A DNA stretch of 64,000 nucleotides from an uncultured Prevotella sp. GTDB lineage: Bacteria; Bacteroidota; Bacteroidia; Bacteroidales; Bacteroidaceae. Both the position numbers and the translations under genes were made by a program. Below are positions 32,965 to 43,200 of this stretch, in pieces. The notes under the pieces were generated by a model, which saw nothing but the letters and a program-made list of their open reading frames with translations, was not told the DNA's origin and searched no databases. Location: NCBI GenBank assembly GCA_934272845.1, contig CAKQSF010000008.1, positions 14,133-78,132 on the forward strand, read 5' to 3'. Every line of letters begins with the position of its first letter. Positions within the stretch are counted from its first letter, which is position 1.

Positions 32965-35499
32965 ATGAAGAAGATAACTTTTCTTAGTGCCCTCATCGCT
33001 ATTCCTATGGCGATGTCGGCACAATCACAAATATATCCTCAGCATTTTGACCTGCAGAATGTGCGTCTTCTCGACGGACCATTTCGCAAAGCAATGGTTA
33101 CCAACGACCATCACCTGTTGAAATATGATGCCGACAGACTGATGACACCACTTATTCGTCAGGCAGGACTGAACGAGAAAGAAGGTTCTCGCTATTATGG
33201 CTGGGTGGAGAAGCATCCATCTTTCCCTAACTGGGGACAGAAAGACTGGTCGTTGGAAGGGCATATCGGAGGGCATTATCTTACTGCCCTTGCCCTTGCT
33301 TATGCCGCTACCGACGACGCATCGATGAAGAAACAACTAAAGGAACGTCTTGACTACTGTCTTAACATAGTAAAAGATTGTCAGGATGCCTATGCTGCAG
33401 ATACTAAAGGCTTACGTGGTTTCGTTGGTGGTCAGCCGATAAACCAAATATGGACGGGGCTGTATGCAGACAACCTTACGGAGTTTCGTAAATACGGACA
33501 CTGGGTTCCGTTCTATTGTGAGCACAAAATCCTCGCCGGACTACGTGATGCATGGCTATATGCTGGCAGTAAGGTGGCACGAGAATGTTTCAAAAACATC
33601 TGCGACTGGTCAGTGCTCGTTGTCAGCAACCTTAGCGACAGCGATATGCAGGCTATACTCGGCTTTGAGCATGGCGGCATGAACGAGACACTGGTAGATG
33701 CCTATACCATCTTCGGAGACAAACGTTACCTCGATGCTGCCAAGAAATACAGCCATCAGTACATGGTGAAAGGTATGCAGGGCGAAGGCACTTACAGCAA
33801 GACCTTCCTCAACGGCAAGCACGCCAACACGCAGGTGCCTAAGTATATCGGTTTTCAACGCATAGCGCAGGAGGACGCCTCTGCCAGCGACTATAAGGCA
33901 GCAGCGCACAACTTCTGGGAGGATGTGGCAAACAACAGAACTGTTTGTATAGGTGGCAACAGTGTGAACGAGCACTTCCTCAGTCAAGACAACTGCGAGA
34001 AGTACATCACCGCACCCGACGGTCCAGAGAGTTGTAACACCAATAACATGTTGAAACTCTCGGAGATGCTCTTCGACAGTTCGCACGATGCGCGTTACGC
34101 TGACTTCTACGAGTATGCCATGTGGAACCATATCCTGTCTACTCAAGACCCAAAAACTGGCGGTTACGTATACTTCACATCGCTACAGCCACAGGCTTAC
34201 CGCATATATTCACAACCAAATGAAGGTATGTGGTGCTGCGTAGGTACTGGTATGGAAAACCACAGCAAGTATGCGCACTTCATATATACCCACGATGGAA
34301 AGCAAACGCTATACGTTAACCTCTTCACTGCCAGCACACTGAAGGATAAAAACTTTGCTCTTACACAGCAGACAAACTTCCCTTACGAACAGGCTACGAA
34401 GATTATCGTTGACAAGGCTGGCGCATACACCATCGCTATACGACACCCACGATGGGTGACAGAAGGCTATTCCGTTACCATCAACGGTGAGAAGCAGAGC
34501 GTAAGTGTAGAGAGGGGTAGGGCATCATACGTTACTCTCAATCGCAAATGGCGCAAAGGCGACGTGATACAGGTGTCGCTGCCAATGGAGTTGCGTATGG
34601 AGGAATGTCCTAACTATACCGACTATGTGGCTTTTGAATACGGACCAATGTTGCTTGGAGCACAGACTACGGCAATGGACAAAAATGACGAGAAGGTTAC
34701 TGGACTACCTTACGAGTCGCTTCGCAATGAATATGGCGACGATAGCCGCATGGGTCACTCCTACGGTGTACGTGGAAGAACGCTCAGTCTCTCGTCAGCA
34801 CCACTGTTGCTGTGCGATCGTAGCAAGGTGATGCAGCGTATATCGGTGTCAGACCCTGACCGCCTACAGTTTAAGATAAAAGTGGATGCCAATACAGGTT
34901 CAACGGAAAAAGTATATCCTTGGACTACACTCACCCTGCGTCCTTTCTACGAAATACAACACGCTCGTTATATGTGCTACTGGTATCAGCGCCCACAAGA
35001 GGTGTTCGCACAGAGCGACATGACACGTGCTGACCGCGAAGCACGCGCCATAAACGACCGTACCGTCGACTTCGTGGCTACGGGCGAGCAGCAGAGCGAG
35101 GCAGGACACAAAGCAGATTACTCTACAGACAGCCGTTATGGAGCATACCGTGACGAGTTCTACCGTGACTGTCAGAAGGGTGGACACGTAGAGTATACTC
35201 TGGTAAACACCACGGGGAAGAGTGAGGACTTGTCGCTAATGCTGCGTTACACCACAGCCGACAAGGGACGCGTGGCAACTATCAGCATCGACGACGAGCC
35301 ATTACAGGTGATTACTATCCCTGCGAAGGCGGAGAATACCGACGGAAAGGGATTCTTCAACATGACGCTGCCGCTGCCAGCAAAGATGCTTACAGAGAAG
35401 AACGGAAAGGGCGTTAAGAAGGAGATTCGCGTGAGAATGACTGCCACGGGCGACACTCCGATGCCAGGATGTTACTATGTGCGTCTGTTGAAAAAATAA
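32965..35499 (+). CDS. GH127 beta-L-arabinofuranosidase
   Basis: 844 residues. Signal peptide (AMSAQS), then QHFDLQNVRLLDGPFRKAM, the GH127 (DUF1680) opening, an (alpha/alpha)6 barrel and C-terminal beta domains. The zinc/nucleophile centre matches Bifidobacterium HypBA1: Glu355 and Cys357 (PESC) and Cys424-Cys425 (WCCVGTGMEN), where a cysteine acts as nucleophile. It removes beta-L-arabinofuranose, as on hydroxyproline-rich plant glycoproteins or rhamnogalacturonan-II. Translated with GH43. Confidence 0.92.
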   Translation: MKKITFLSALIAIPMAMSAQSQIYPQHFDLQNVRLLDGPFRKAMVTNDHHLLKYDADRLMTPLIRQAGLNEKEGSRYYGWVEKHPSFPNWGQKDWSLEGHIGGHYLTALALAYAATDDASMKKQLKERLDYCLNIVKDCQDAYAADTKGLRGFVGGQPINQIWTGLYADNLTEFRKYGHWVPFYCEHKILAGLRDAWLYAGSKVARECFKNICDWSVLVVSNLSDSDMQAILGFEHGGMNETLVDAYTIFGDKRYLDAAKKYSHQYMVKGMQGEGTYSKTFLNGKHANTQVPKYIGFQRIAQEDASASDYKAAAHNFWEDVANNRTVCIGGNSVNEHFLSQDNCEKYITAPDGPESCNTNNMLKLSEMLFDSSHDARYADFYEYAMWNHILSTQDPKTGGYVYFTSLQPQAYRIYSQPNEGMWCCVGTGMENHSKYAHFIYTHDGKQTLYVNLFTASTLKDKNFALTQQTNFPYEQATKIIVDKAGAYTIAIRHPRWVTEGYSVTINGEKQSVSVERGRASYVTLNRKWRKGDVIQVSLPMELRMEECPNYTDYVAFEYGPMLLGAQTTAMDKNDEKVTGLPYESLRNEYGDDSRMGHSYGVRGRTLSLSSAPLLLCDRSKVMQRISVSDPDRLQFKIKVDANTGSTEKVYPWTTLTLRPFYEIQHARYMCYWYQRPQEVFAQSDMTRADREARAINDRTVDFVATGEQQSEAGHKADYSTDSRYGAYRDEFYRDCQKGGHVEYTLVNTTGKSEDLSLMLRYTTADKGRVATISIDDEPLQVITIPAKAENTDGKGFFNMTLPLPAKMLTEKNGKGVKKEIRVRMTATGDTPMPGCYYVRLLKK

Positions 35500-35540
35500 C
35501 GACAGTAATAGAATAGTGGTGTATACACATAGAAGTTATA

Positions 35541-35575
35541 ATATGTAAGCAAAACTATCAGTTTTGCTTACATAT
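35541..35575 (+). terminator. Terminator after GH127
   Basis: Perfect 16-bp stem ATATGTAAGCAAAACT/AGTTTTGCTTACATAT with a 3-base loop, then TTTAT. Confidence 0.85.
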
Positions 35576-35587
35576 TTTATCGCACAT

Positions 35588-35695
35588 CAAACGCAGTGCA
35601 ATATGGGCTTGTTTACACTGCAATTAAGCCCAAATCACACTGTAAAAGCATAGTGATTACAGTGTAAAAAGGATGCTTTCAAATTGTAAGTTGGC
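35588..35695. repeat. 22-bp periodic array (ATTAC type) with shared end motif
   Basis: About four units (TTTACACTGCAATTAAGCCC…, ATCACACTGTAAAAGCATAG…, ATTACAGTGTAAAAAGGATG…), ending GCTTTCAAATTGTAAGTTGGCA. The reverse complement of that end starts the array at 50714. Confidence 0.75.
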
Positions 35696-35738
35696 ACCTT
35701 TAAAAAAATACGAGAAATCTACATAAAATTTTACTAAC

Positions 35739-38132
35739 ATGAACATAACAAACAAAAGAATTGCGACTCTTGTGCTGACGGCACTTTGCACGATTGCCGC
35801 TCAGGCGCAAAAGATAGAGTTTTTCACTCCTTCCATAGTCCGCGTGGTAAAAACTGCTGACGGCAAAGAGGTGGAGAAGAAGAGTCTTACCGTTACTGCC
35901 ACACCAGAAAAGGTGGCGGTATCGGTGAAGAAGGCTGACGGCAAAACGGTGTACAAGACCAAGGCACTGACCGTTACCGTTACTGACGCTACGAAGAAGG
36001 TGGAGTTTTCTGCTCCCGACGGCACTCTGCTAATGGCGGAGGGCGACTACCGTTTTACGCCAATAACGGAGGGTATAGACAAGGGCAGTTACAAGGTGCG
36101 ACAAGATTTTGCACTCGACAAGGACGAGCCTATCTATGGTCTCGGTATGATGCAGAACAATAAGATGAACCTGCGCGGTGAGCATCGCAAGATGCAACAG
36201 TCTAATTTGGAAGACTTCGCTCATTTCTTTCAGAGCGTAAAGGGCTACGGCATCTTTTGGGACAATTATTCTCCTACTACTATAAACGACAACGCTACGC
36301 TGGAGTTGGAGAGCCAGGTGGGCAAGATGGTAGACTACTACTTCATGTATGGCAAGAACGCCGACGGAGTAATCAAGGAAATGCGTCACCTCAGTGGCGA
36401 GGTACCAATGCTGCCGCTGTGGACTTACGGCTTCCACCAGAGCCGTGAGCGATACAAAAGCAGTGGCGAACTGTTGGAGGTGGTACACAAATACCGCGAC
36501 ATGAAGATTCCTTTCGACGGCATTATACAAGACTGGCAGTACTGGGGAAGCAACTATACGTGGAACGCTATGGAGTTTATCAACCCCGACTTCAGTAATG
36601 CTCAACAGATGATAGACGAGGTTCACAAACAAAACGCGCATATCTCTATCTCTATCTGGTCCTCGTTCGGACCACAAACCAAGCCTTACAAGGAACTGAA
36701 CGATAAGGGACTGCTGTTCCACTTCAAGACATGGCCAGAGTCAGGACTACCACAGTGGCCACCACGTCAAGACTATCCTTCTGGCGTAAGGGTCTATGAC
36801 TGCTATTCTCCCGTTGCACGCGACATATACTGGAGCAACCTCTCACGCCTGCACAATATGGGTATTGACGGCTGGTGGATGGACTCTACCGACCCAGACC
36901 ATACGCATTACAAGGAGAGTGACCTCGACGAGCGTTGCTCTATGGGCAGTTGGCGCTCCGTGCGCAATGCTTACGCACTAATGACGGTAGGCGGCGTGGA
37001 CCAGCATCAGCGTGCTGTGGACAACCAGAAGCGACCTTTCATACTCACACGCTCATTCTTTGCAGGTCAGCAGCGTTACGGTGCCAACACCTGGAGTGGC
37101 GATGTGGGCAGTTCATGGGAGTCACTTCGCAAGCAGGTACCGCTGTGCCTGAACCATACACTCTGCGCTAATCCTAACGTGAACAGCGACATTGGCGGAT
37201 TCTTTGCCAATGCATACAACCGCCACCACGGTGACAATAGCGCAACGAAGAACCCTCAGTATCAGGAACTCTACGTGCGCTGGATGCAGTTTGGACTCTT
37301 CTGCCCTATGATGCGAAGCCACGGTACGGAGGTTTATCGTGAACTGTACTATTACGGTAAGCCAGGAGAGACGGTGTATGACGCACTACTCGATGCAGTA
37401 AAGATGCGTTATCGCCTCTTACCTTATATATATAGCCAGAGTTGGCAGGTGTCAAAGAACGACGATTCATTCATGCGCGCACTGGTGATGGACTTCCGTG
37501 ACGACAAGAATGTATGGAACAACGGTAAGGAGTTCATGTTTGGTCATAGCCTACTGGTATGCCCTGTGGTCGACCCTCTGTTCACACAAGAGAAGATTGT
37601 GAAGACTAACGAGCAGACGGGATGGGACAAGAAGGAGAGTAATGAATACCAGAACGGCTGGCAAACGGTTGACTGGAACGCGAAAAAGGAATATGAAGTG
37701 TACCTGCCTAAGGGCGCAAACTGGTACGACTACTGGACGGGCAAACTGCTGACGGGTGGTCAGAGCATTAAGGCTGACGCTCCGCTGGCGCACTCTCCGC
37801 TATATGTAAAGGCAGGAAGCATACTGCCTATGGGAGAGGACTTGCAGTATTCTAACGAGAAGGCATGGGACAACATCACACTGAACGTATATCCTGGGGC
37901 TGACGCTACATTCACTCTCTATGAGGATGAGGGCGACAACTTCAACTACCAAAAGGGTGAATACACCGAGATTCCTATGATATGGAACGACAAGGCGAAG
38001 ACGCTCACCATCGGAGCACGACGTGGGGCATACAAGGGTATGCTGCAAAAGCGAACCTTCATCGTAAAAACTATTGACGGAAAGACTAAGAACGTGACTT
38101 ATAACGGCAAGAAAGTCAGCGTGAAAATGTAA
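35739..38132 (+). CDS. GH31 glycosidase (alpha-xylosidase or alpha-glucosidase type)
   Basis: 797 residues. Signal peptide to AAQAQ (about 23). N-terminal sandwich (DEPIYGLGMMQNNKMNLRG), barrel with nucleophile Asp382 (GIDGWWMDSTDPD) and acid/base Asp455 (WSGDVGSSWESL), and a proximal C-terminal domain with YPGADATFTLYEDEGDNFNY. It has no PA14 insert and is about 185 residues shorter than the 24011 enzyme, so specificity probably differs. An exo-enzyme for a terminal alpha-xylose, glucose or galactose, with its own transcription unit. Confidence 0.88.
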   Translation: MNITNKRIATLVLTALCTIAAQAQKIEFFTPSIVRVVKTADGKEVEKKSLTVTATPEKVAVSVKKADGKTVYKTKALTVTVTDATKKVEFSAPDGTLLMAEGDYRFTPITEGIDKGSYKVRQDFALDKDEPIYGLGMMQNNKMNLRGEHRKMQQSNLEDFAHFFQSVKGYGIFWDNYSPTTINDNATLELESQVGKMVDYYFMYGKNADGVIKEMRHLSGEVPMLPLWTYGFHQSRERYKSSGELLEVVHKYRDMKIPFDGIIQDWQYWGSNYTWNAMEFINPDFSNAQQMIDEVHKQNAHISISIWSSFGPQTKPYKELNDKGLLFHFKTWPESGLPQWPPRQDYPSGVRVYDCYSPVARDIYWSNLSRLHNMGIDGWWMDSTDPDHTHYKESDLDERCSMGSWRSVRNAYALMTVGGVDQHQRAVDNQKRPFILTRSFFAGQQRYGANTWSGDVGSSWESLRKQVPLCLNHTLCANPNVNSDIGGFFANAYNRHHGDNSATKNPQYQELYVRWMQFGLFCPMMRSHGTEVYRELYYYGKPGETVYDALLDAVKMRYRLLPYIYSQSWQVSKNDDSFMRALVMDFRDDKNVWNNGKEFMFGHSLLVCPVVDPLFTQEKIVKTNEQTGWDKKESNEYQNGWQTVDWNAKKEYEVYLPKGANWYDYWTGKLLTGGQSIKADAPLAHSPLYVKAGSILPMGEDLQYSNEKAWDNITLNVYPGADATFTLYEDEGDNFNYQKGEYTEIPMIWNDKAKTLTIGARRGAYKGMLQKRTFIVKTIDGKTKNVTYNGKKVSVKM

Positions 38133-38145
38133 GATAAAGTTCTTG

Positions 38146-38190
38146 TTAAGCCAAAGTTTTAGGCACAATCTACCTAAGGCTTTGGCTTAA
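38146..38190 (+). terminator. Terminator after the second GH31 gene
   Basis: TTAAGCCAAAG/CTTTGGCTTAA with an inner TTAGG/CCTAA helix, then TTTATT. Confidence 0.8.
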
Positions 38191-38225
38191 TTTATTACCA
38201 ATGTGTGTATTTTTTACACTTTTTA

Positions 38226-38257
38226 TTTGGAGAACAAAAAAATATTGTTTACCTTTG
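38226..38257 (+). promoter_or_regulatory. Promoter of the Nudix regulator gene
   Basis: TTTG (38226-38229), 20-base spacer, TACCTTTG (38250-38257), 26 bases before the ATG; exact Bacteroidetes match. Confidence 0.75.
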
Positions 38258-38283
38258 TGGCGTAAACAAAACACAAACAAGAT

Positions 38284-38958
38284 ATGGAAAAAGGAACTTA
38301 CACTTACGAATACCCTCGTCCGTCGGTAACGACAGACTGTGTAATATTTGGTTTTGACGGTGAGAGGCTGAATGTGTTGCTTATCGAAAGAGGCATAGAA
38401 CCGTTCAAAGGACATTGGGCTTTTCCTGGTGGCTTCCTCAAAATGGACGAGGCTGCAGAGGATGGCGCACTGCGAGAGTTGCAAGAAGAGACGGGCATGA
38501 CGGGCGCATACATAGAGCAGTTTCATACGTTCAGTGCGCCAGAGCGTGACCCTCGCGGCAGGGTTATATCAATAGCATATTACGCACTGGTACCTATGCA
38601 AGAGGTGAAGGGGGGCGATGACGCTGCAAAGGCGCAGTGGTTTCCTGTCAGCGAGGTTCCACCACTTGCCTTCGACCATGACTATATACTGAGAATGGCA
38701 ATGAAGAAACTGAAGGAGAGAATGCACTTTGAGCCTGTAGGCTTTGAACTTCTGCCAGAGATATTCCCAATGAAGTCGCTGCAAACACTGTATGAGGAGG
38801 TGCTTGAGGTTAAGTTTGACAGAAGAAACTTTGCGAAAAAGATTTTGCACTACGACCTTCTGACGCCTGTTAACGAGACAACGCGTCCGTTTACATACCG
38901 CTTCAACAAAGCGAGTTATCGCGAACTGAAGCAGAAAGGCTTTCGTCTGGAATTTTGA
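38284..38958 (+). CDS. NrtR/AraR-type Nudix regulator
   Basis: 224 residues. N-terminal Nudix domain with an intact box: Gly50, Glu56, Arg64-Glu65, Glu68-Glu69, Gly71 (RELQEETGM). The C-terminal ~80 residues (FDRRNFAKKILHYDLL, then RFNKASYRELKQKGF) form the winged helix of NrtR regulators. In Bacteroides thetaiotaomicron this family includes AraR (BT0354), repressor of arabinose utilisation. Adjacency to GH43/GH127 suits that role, but the gene just downstream encodes an ADP-ribosylglycohydrolase, so ADP-ribose sensing is an equal possibility. The complete box suggests hydrolytic activity may be kept. Confidence 0.82.
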   Translation: MEKGTYTYEYPRPSVTTDCVIFGFDGERLNVLLIERGIEPFKGHWAFPGGFLKMDEAAEDGALRELQEETGMTGAYIEQFHTFSAPERDPRGRVISIAYYALVPMQEVKGGDDAAKAQWFPVSEVPPLAFDHDYILRMAMKKLKERMHFEPVGFELLPEIFPMKSLQTLYEEVLEVKFDRRNFAKKILHYDLLTPVNETTRPFTYRFNKASYRELKQKGFRLEF

Positions 38959-38982
38959 TGTTTTACACTTAATGTTAATATT

Positions 38983-39804
38983 ATGGATAATTATTTGATG
39001 AGTGCTGCCATTGGCGACATCGCAGGCAGCGTATATGAGGGACGAAGCCGTCGCACAAAGAACTACGATGACGTGAAACTGTTTGCCAATGGAGTGCATT
39101 TCACCGACGACACAGTGCTTACCTTCGCCTGCGCAGAGGCGTTTATACATAACATTGACATGGCTACGAACCTGTGGATGTGTGGCAATCAGCATCGTCA
39201 TGCAGGCTTCGGACATAAGTTTAAGGAGTGGCTTGAGTCGCACGAACACCTGCCTTACAAGAGTTTCGGTAATGGAAGTGCCATGCGTTGCAGTGCCGCA
39301 GGATGGTTGGCACAGTCGGAAGAGGAGTGCATAAGTATGGCAACAGAGACCGCTTTGCCCACGCATAACCACCCTGAAGGAATAAAGGGAGCGGTGGCAG
39401 CGGCACTGGTGACTTACTTCCTGCATAATGGCGCAGACAAGGAATACGTAAGAAAGAATGTGCTTGAGAAGTATTACCCAGAGTGGGCGGGATGTTCTTA
39501 TGCTTCTTTTCACGACAGTTATACCTTTAACTCTACTTGCCCAGGCAGTGTAGGACCCGCGATTATCTGTTTTCTTGAATCAAAAGACTATGTAGATTGC
39601 ATAAAACTCGCCATCTCTCTCGGTGGAGACTCTGACACACTTGCCGCTATCGCTGGTCCTATGGCATACGCTTTTTACCGCTATATGCCCACGGACTTGG
39701 TGTATTATGCCATGAAGAAATTGCCAGACTGGATGGTGAAGGTGAACGAAGAATTTGATAATGTGGTGAATAGTCACCGAACTAACGAAAATACGGCGAT
39801 GTAA
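38983..39804 (+). CDS. ADP-ribosylglycohydrolase family protein
   Basis: 273 residues. Metal-binding motifs of the DraG/ARH family are visible: GDIAGSVYEG near the N-terminus, FTDDTVLTFA (about 38-47), and LGGDSDTLAAIAGPMAYA near residue 210. These enzymes remove ADP-ribose from proteins or small molecules with two divalent metals. It starts 24 bases after the Nudix regulator, so the pair is almost certainly cotranscribed. Its stop codon lies inside the terminator stem. Confidence 0.85.
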   Translation: MDNYLMSAAIGDIAGSVYEGRSRRTKNYDDVKLFANGVHFTDDTVLTFACAEAFIHNIDMATNLWMCGNQHRHAGFGHKFKEWLESHEHLPYKSFGNGSAMRCSAAGWLAQSEEECISMATETALPTHNHPEGIKGAVAAALVTYFLHNGADKEYVRKNVLEKYYPEWAGCSYASFHDSYTFNSTCPGSVGPAIICFLESKDYVDCIKLAISLGGDSDTLAAIAGPMAYAFYRYMPTDLVYYAMKKLPDWMVKVNEEFDNVVNSHRTNENTAM

Positions 39805-39828
39805 GGAGAACCTTACACCGCCGTATTT
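39789..39828 (+). terminator. Terminator overlapping the end of the ADP-ribosylglycohydrolase gene
   Basis: AAATACGGCG/CGCCGTATTT with inner TGTAAGG/CCTTACA, 4-base loop. The gene's TAA lies in the left arm. Confidence 0.8.
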
Positions 39829-39860
39829 CTTACATATTTATTTTGTTTTTTCGTTGGTTA

Positions 39861-40054
39861 GTAATGTTGAAAAAATAACTTATGCGGTTTTTGACTCAGA
39901 TTGCTGAGATATTTTGGGGATATGAAGATGGAGCGATGCGAGCATCGTGACTGATGAATAACCACAAAATAGCCAGCAAGATGAGATAAAAACCGCCGAA
40001 GGAAACATTACTCTGACAATATAGAAATAGACTAAGTTATTTTTTTAACATTAC
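39861..40054 (+). mobile_element. MITE family 1, solo copy (194 bp)
   Basis: Inverted ends GTAATGTTGAAAAAATAACT / AGTTATTTTTTTAACATTAC, flanked by TTA on both sides (39858-39860, 40055-40057). Central hairpin CGATGCGAGCATCG then TGACTGATGAAT. Same length as 3923-4116. Confidence 0.8.
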
Positions 40055-40101
40055 TTACCCTTAAGAAACAGTTTCTTATTTATTTTAGAAACGTTTCTTA
40101 A

Positions 40102-40294
40102 GTAAGTGTTCAAAATTATTTTTATATTTAATATAGGCTATTTGGATGCAGATGTTTTCTCTGTTTGAGGGAACAATGTAATCATTGTGACTGAAAACAG
40201 AGGAAGCAGATGCGCCAAAGAGACTGTATTAAATATAATTTCAGAAATAAAAATGTTCACTTACTGATATATATAAATAATTTTGAATACTTAC
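40102..40294. mobile_element. MITE family 2 (193 bp), copy abutting a stop codon
   Basis: Starts GTAAGTGTTCAAAATTATTT and ends AATAATTTTGAATACTTAC, with TTAA on both sides (40098-40101, 40295-40298). Hairpin CAATGTAATCATTG then TGACTGAAAACAG on the plus strand. The right-hand TTAA supplies the TAA stop of the adjacent minus-strand gene. Confidence 0.8.
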
Positions 40295-43200
40295 TTAATA
40301 AGCCCGTTGTATCTGTGCTCCGCGATAATAGTGGGCGAGGATGTCACTGTATGGTATGCCTTTGGCACCCATAACAGCAGCGCCAATCTGGCAAAGTCCT
40401 ACGCCGTGTCCCCAACCTCTACCGTTCAAGATGAATGACTGAGGGAAACCGTCAACATCTTTGCCATGCATGGCAACGGTGAATGCAGAACTGTAAAGGT
40501 GCGTTTCAGAGAGAGTTTTACGTATTTCCAGTTCCTTACCGATGGTGAAAGTCTTGTTCTCACCAATAATCTTCAACAGTGAGATACGTCCACTCTTACC
40601 GCGTTCCAGTGCCTCCAGTTTCATGATGCGACCAAAGTCCATATGCAGTTTGCTGCTTATGAGGCGTGATAATTGGTCCTGTGTGTAGGCAACCATCCAG
40701 TCATGGAAGTCTACTGTCTCCTGATCGTAATCATTAAGAACCTCAGATAGTATCTTGCGGTCCTGTGTATTACAGTAAGGATCGGTAACAGAGGTAAGGT
40801 AAGGCTTGTCAATGTTTTCCCAACAGTAACGGTATTCTTCTGTTACTCCACCGCAACATTTTGAGAAACGTGTATCACAAATCTCACCTTGATATTCCAT
40901 AACCTGACCTAGTGTAGCCTTAACCGCTGCTATTACGTGAGGGTTTGCTGCGTTGGTAATACCTTGGTATCGCTGGCAGTGGTCGTCAGCGCATACATCG
41001 AAGATAGTGTGGTCTTCACGGTCGTACCATCTTACGAGCATATCATCGCGCTTGATGAAAGAGAAGAAGTTGTTTCCCTCCTGCATCTTCTGTCGGCGTT
41101 GCATCTGAGCCAGTAGCCATGAACGTGAAATGACGGCGTGAGCCTTGAGGAGTTCAAGGCTTGAAGTGGCTGACATCTCGCTGGATATAACGCTTTCAAG
41201 GTAACGTTCCACTGGTAGTTCATTGATAGCATAGATTTTTCCTTCCTCTACAACGAGGTGCAGGGTGCCAAGGAATGTCTGCGTTTGTTTGCGCTCCCAA
41301 TGGAAGTTAATGCCAATGGTAACATCTTCGATGCTGAATGACGCGTCATGTGACGTAGGCTTGAAGTTTAACTCTTTGTATTGAGTACCTTGCCACATTA
41401 TGGTGCCTTCTGAATATGTTACAGTCTGTGTGCCAGTGATGTCTTCTCCCTTAGCGGTATATGTGCCGTTAAGTGTAAAGTGCAGTTCGTTAGCACTAAT
41501 GATACCTACTTTTACATTTGGCTGCTGGGTGTATTTGAATGATGGCTTGGTACTGGAGACGGGCTGTTCGGATAGGGCTTCGGCTATTTTGTCAGCCTCT
41601 TCATGCGTTATGCTGACCTCTTGCAGAATAGCGGTAGCACGTTCTGCAGTGATGTTATTGAAGTCCTCGCGGCGTGGTGTGATGATAAGACCAGCCATAT
41701 CAAGTGCTCCAGGGCTGACAACAGCCTGCTCTGTACCTTCTGCATAATAACAGTCAGGACGGTGCTTGCGACGTGGCAACACTACAGTAATTTGTTCTTC
41801 ATCCTGTCTCCATGCCACGATATTCATCATAGGTTCTGTCTGTTGAGCATCTTTTGGCTGCAGTTCCTGCATGGTGCGGTATAGACGGCGGAAGAGTTTA
41901 CGCTCATTTTCACCGTGGTGACTGCGTATTACGAATGCTGGTACGACGTAATCGGTAAGAAGGCTGATGTCTTCGCCCTCTCCGCAGGTAGCGATTGTAC
42001 GCATACTTCTTATCAGTCGTGGCATCATTGTCTGCAAAGGCACTATGCCAGATGTTCCTGCCTGAAGATGTAGGTGATCTGGGGCTGACGCTCCGCAGAG
42101 TGGACCATTATAGAACACCATCAGTGTTGGGTGCTGGTGCAGCAACTGGCGGATAGCGGTAAAGTGCGCATAGATAGCCTGTGGCTCATGGCGCACGAGT
42201 GGAATGGTGAAGTGTTGAGGCAGGATAGGGTAGGGGTTGACAAGAATTTCCAGTTCCTGCTCACCGTTCTTGGTGTATAGTGGCTTGCTGATTTGCTCTG
42301 TTGGTCGGTTAGCGCGGCACAGGAAGCAGGGGCGTTTGGCAAGTGTTGCCTTGTCAATGCTGGCGCCTGTTGATACGATACGTGCGGGATTGAACTGCAG
42401 TCGTATGTCGCCAAGGTTCTTTGTCTGTATGTTCTGCAGGTCAGAATAGCGCTTGCGTGTAGCGTCCCACAACTCCATCTGACGGTTAAAGAAACGTTGA
42501 AGGCTGTCTCCTGCCATGCCATTGAGTTTTCCTTCGTTCAGTTGTTGGCGCGCTTTAATCTCAATAGTGCGCAGACGATCCTTATATAGGTTGTTAGCGT
42601 TTACCTTCTCCACGCTGAGCGCTGCGTCACTGTTCCCTCCCCAACGACGACAAAGGTACAGTTCTTCATAAAGTCGGCCTATGCGGTAACGTCGACTGAA
42701 CGCCAATCCGAGGGCGTAGTCCTCACCATAACTGGTATTTGGGAAACCAATCTGGCGAAGAAGTGGAGTGAAGAATGCCCTTGGCGCACCGAGACCGTTG
42801 ATGCGTAGCGCGTTGTTAGGACCGTTACTGTCAGTCCATTCGCGGTGGTCTATTATACCAGGAGGCAGGGTGTTGAGGTCAAAGTCACACATACGGTATG
42901 CTCCTATTACCATAGCCGCCTTCTGATGGTAGAAACAATCAACGATGCGTTGAAGCGTATCGGGGCTGGAATAAAGGTCATCAGAGTCTAATTGCACAGC
43001 AAAGCGACCGCAACGATCATCGTTTATCGCTACGTTCCAGCAACCACCAATGCCGAGAGGCAGTGTTTCTTCACCGTGACTGCCTGGTATTATGTGTATG
43101 AGGTGGTGTGAGTCTTTGGCTTCTTCCTCCTTAACCATCTGCTGAAGTATGTCGGTTGTGCCGTCAGTAGAGTGGTTGTCTACCACAATAACGTTGTATT

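Noticed and set aside
38569..39513. 314-codon minus-strand frame
   Set aside because: Opposite to the Nudix regulator and ADP-ribosylglycohydrolase genes, both of which have clear motifs; no family features.
16675..39804. A complete polysaccharide utilisation locus
   Set aside because: No SusC/SusD pair was found in the window, so the term is not supported; these are glycosidase clusters with regulators.
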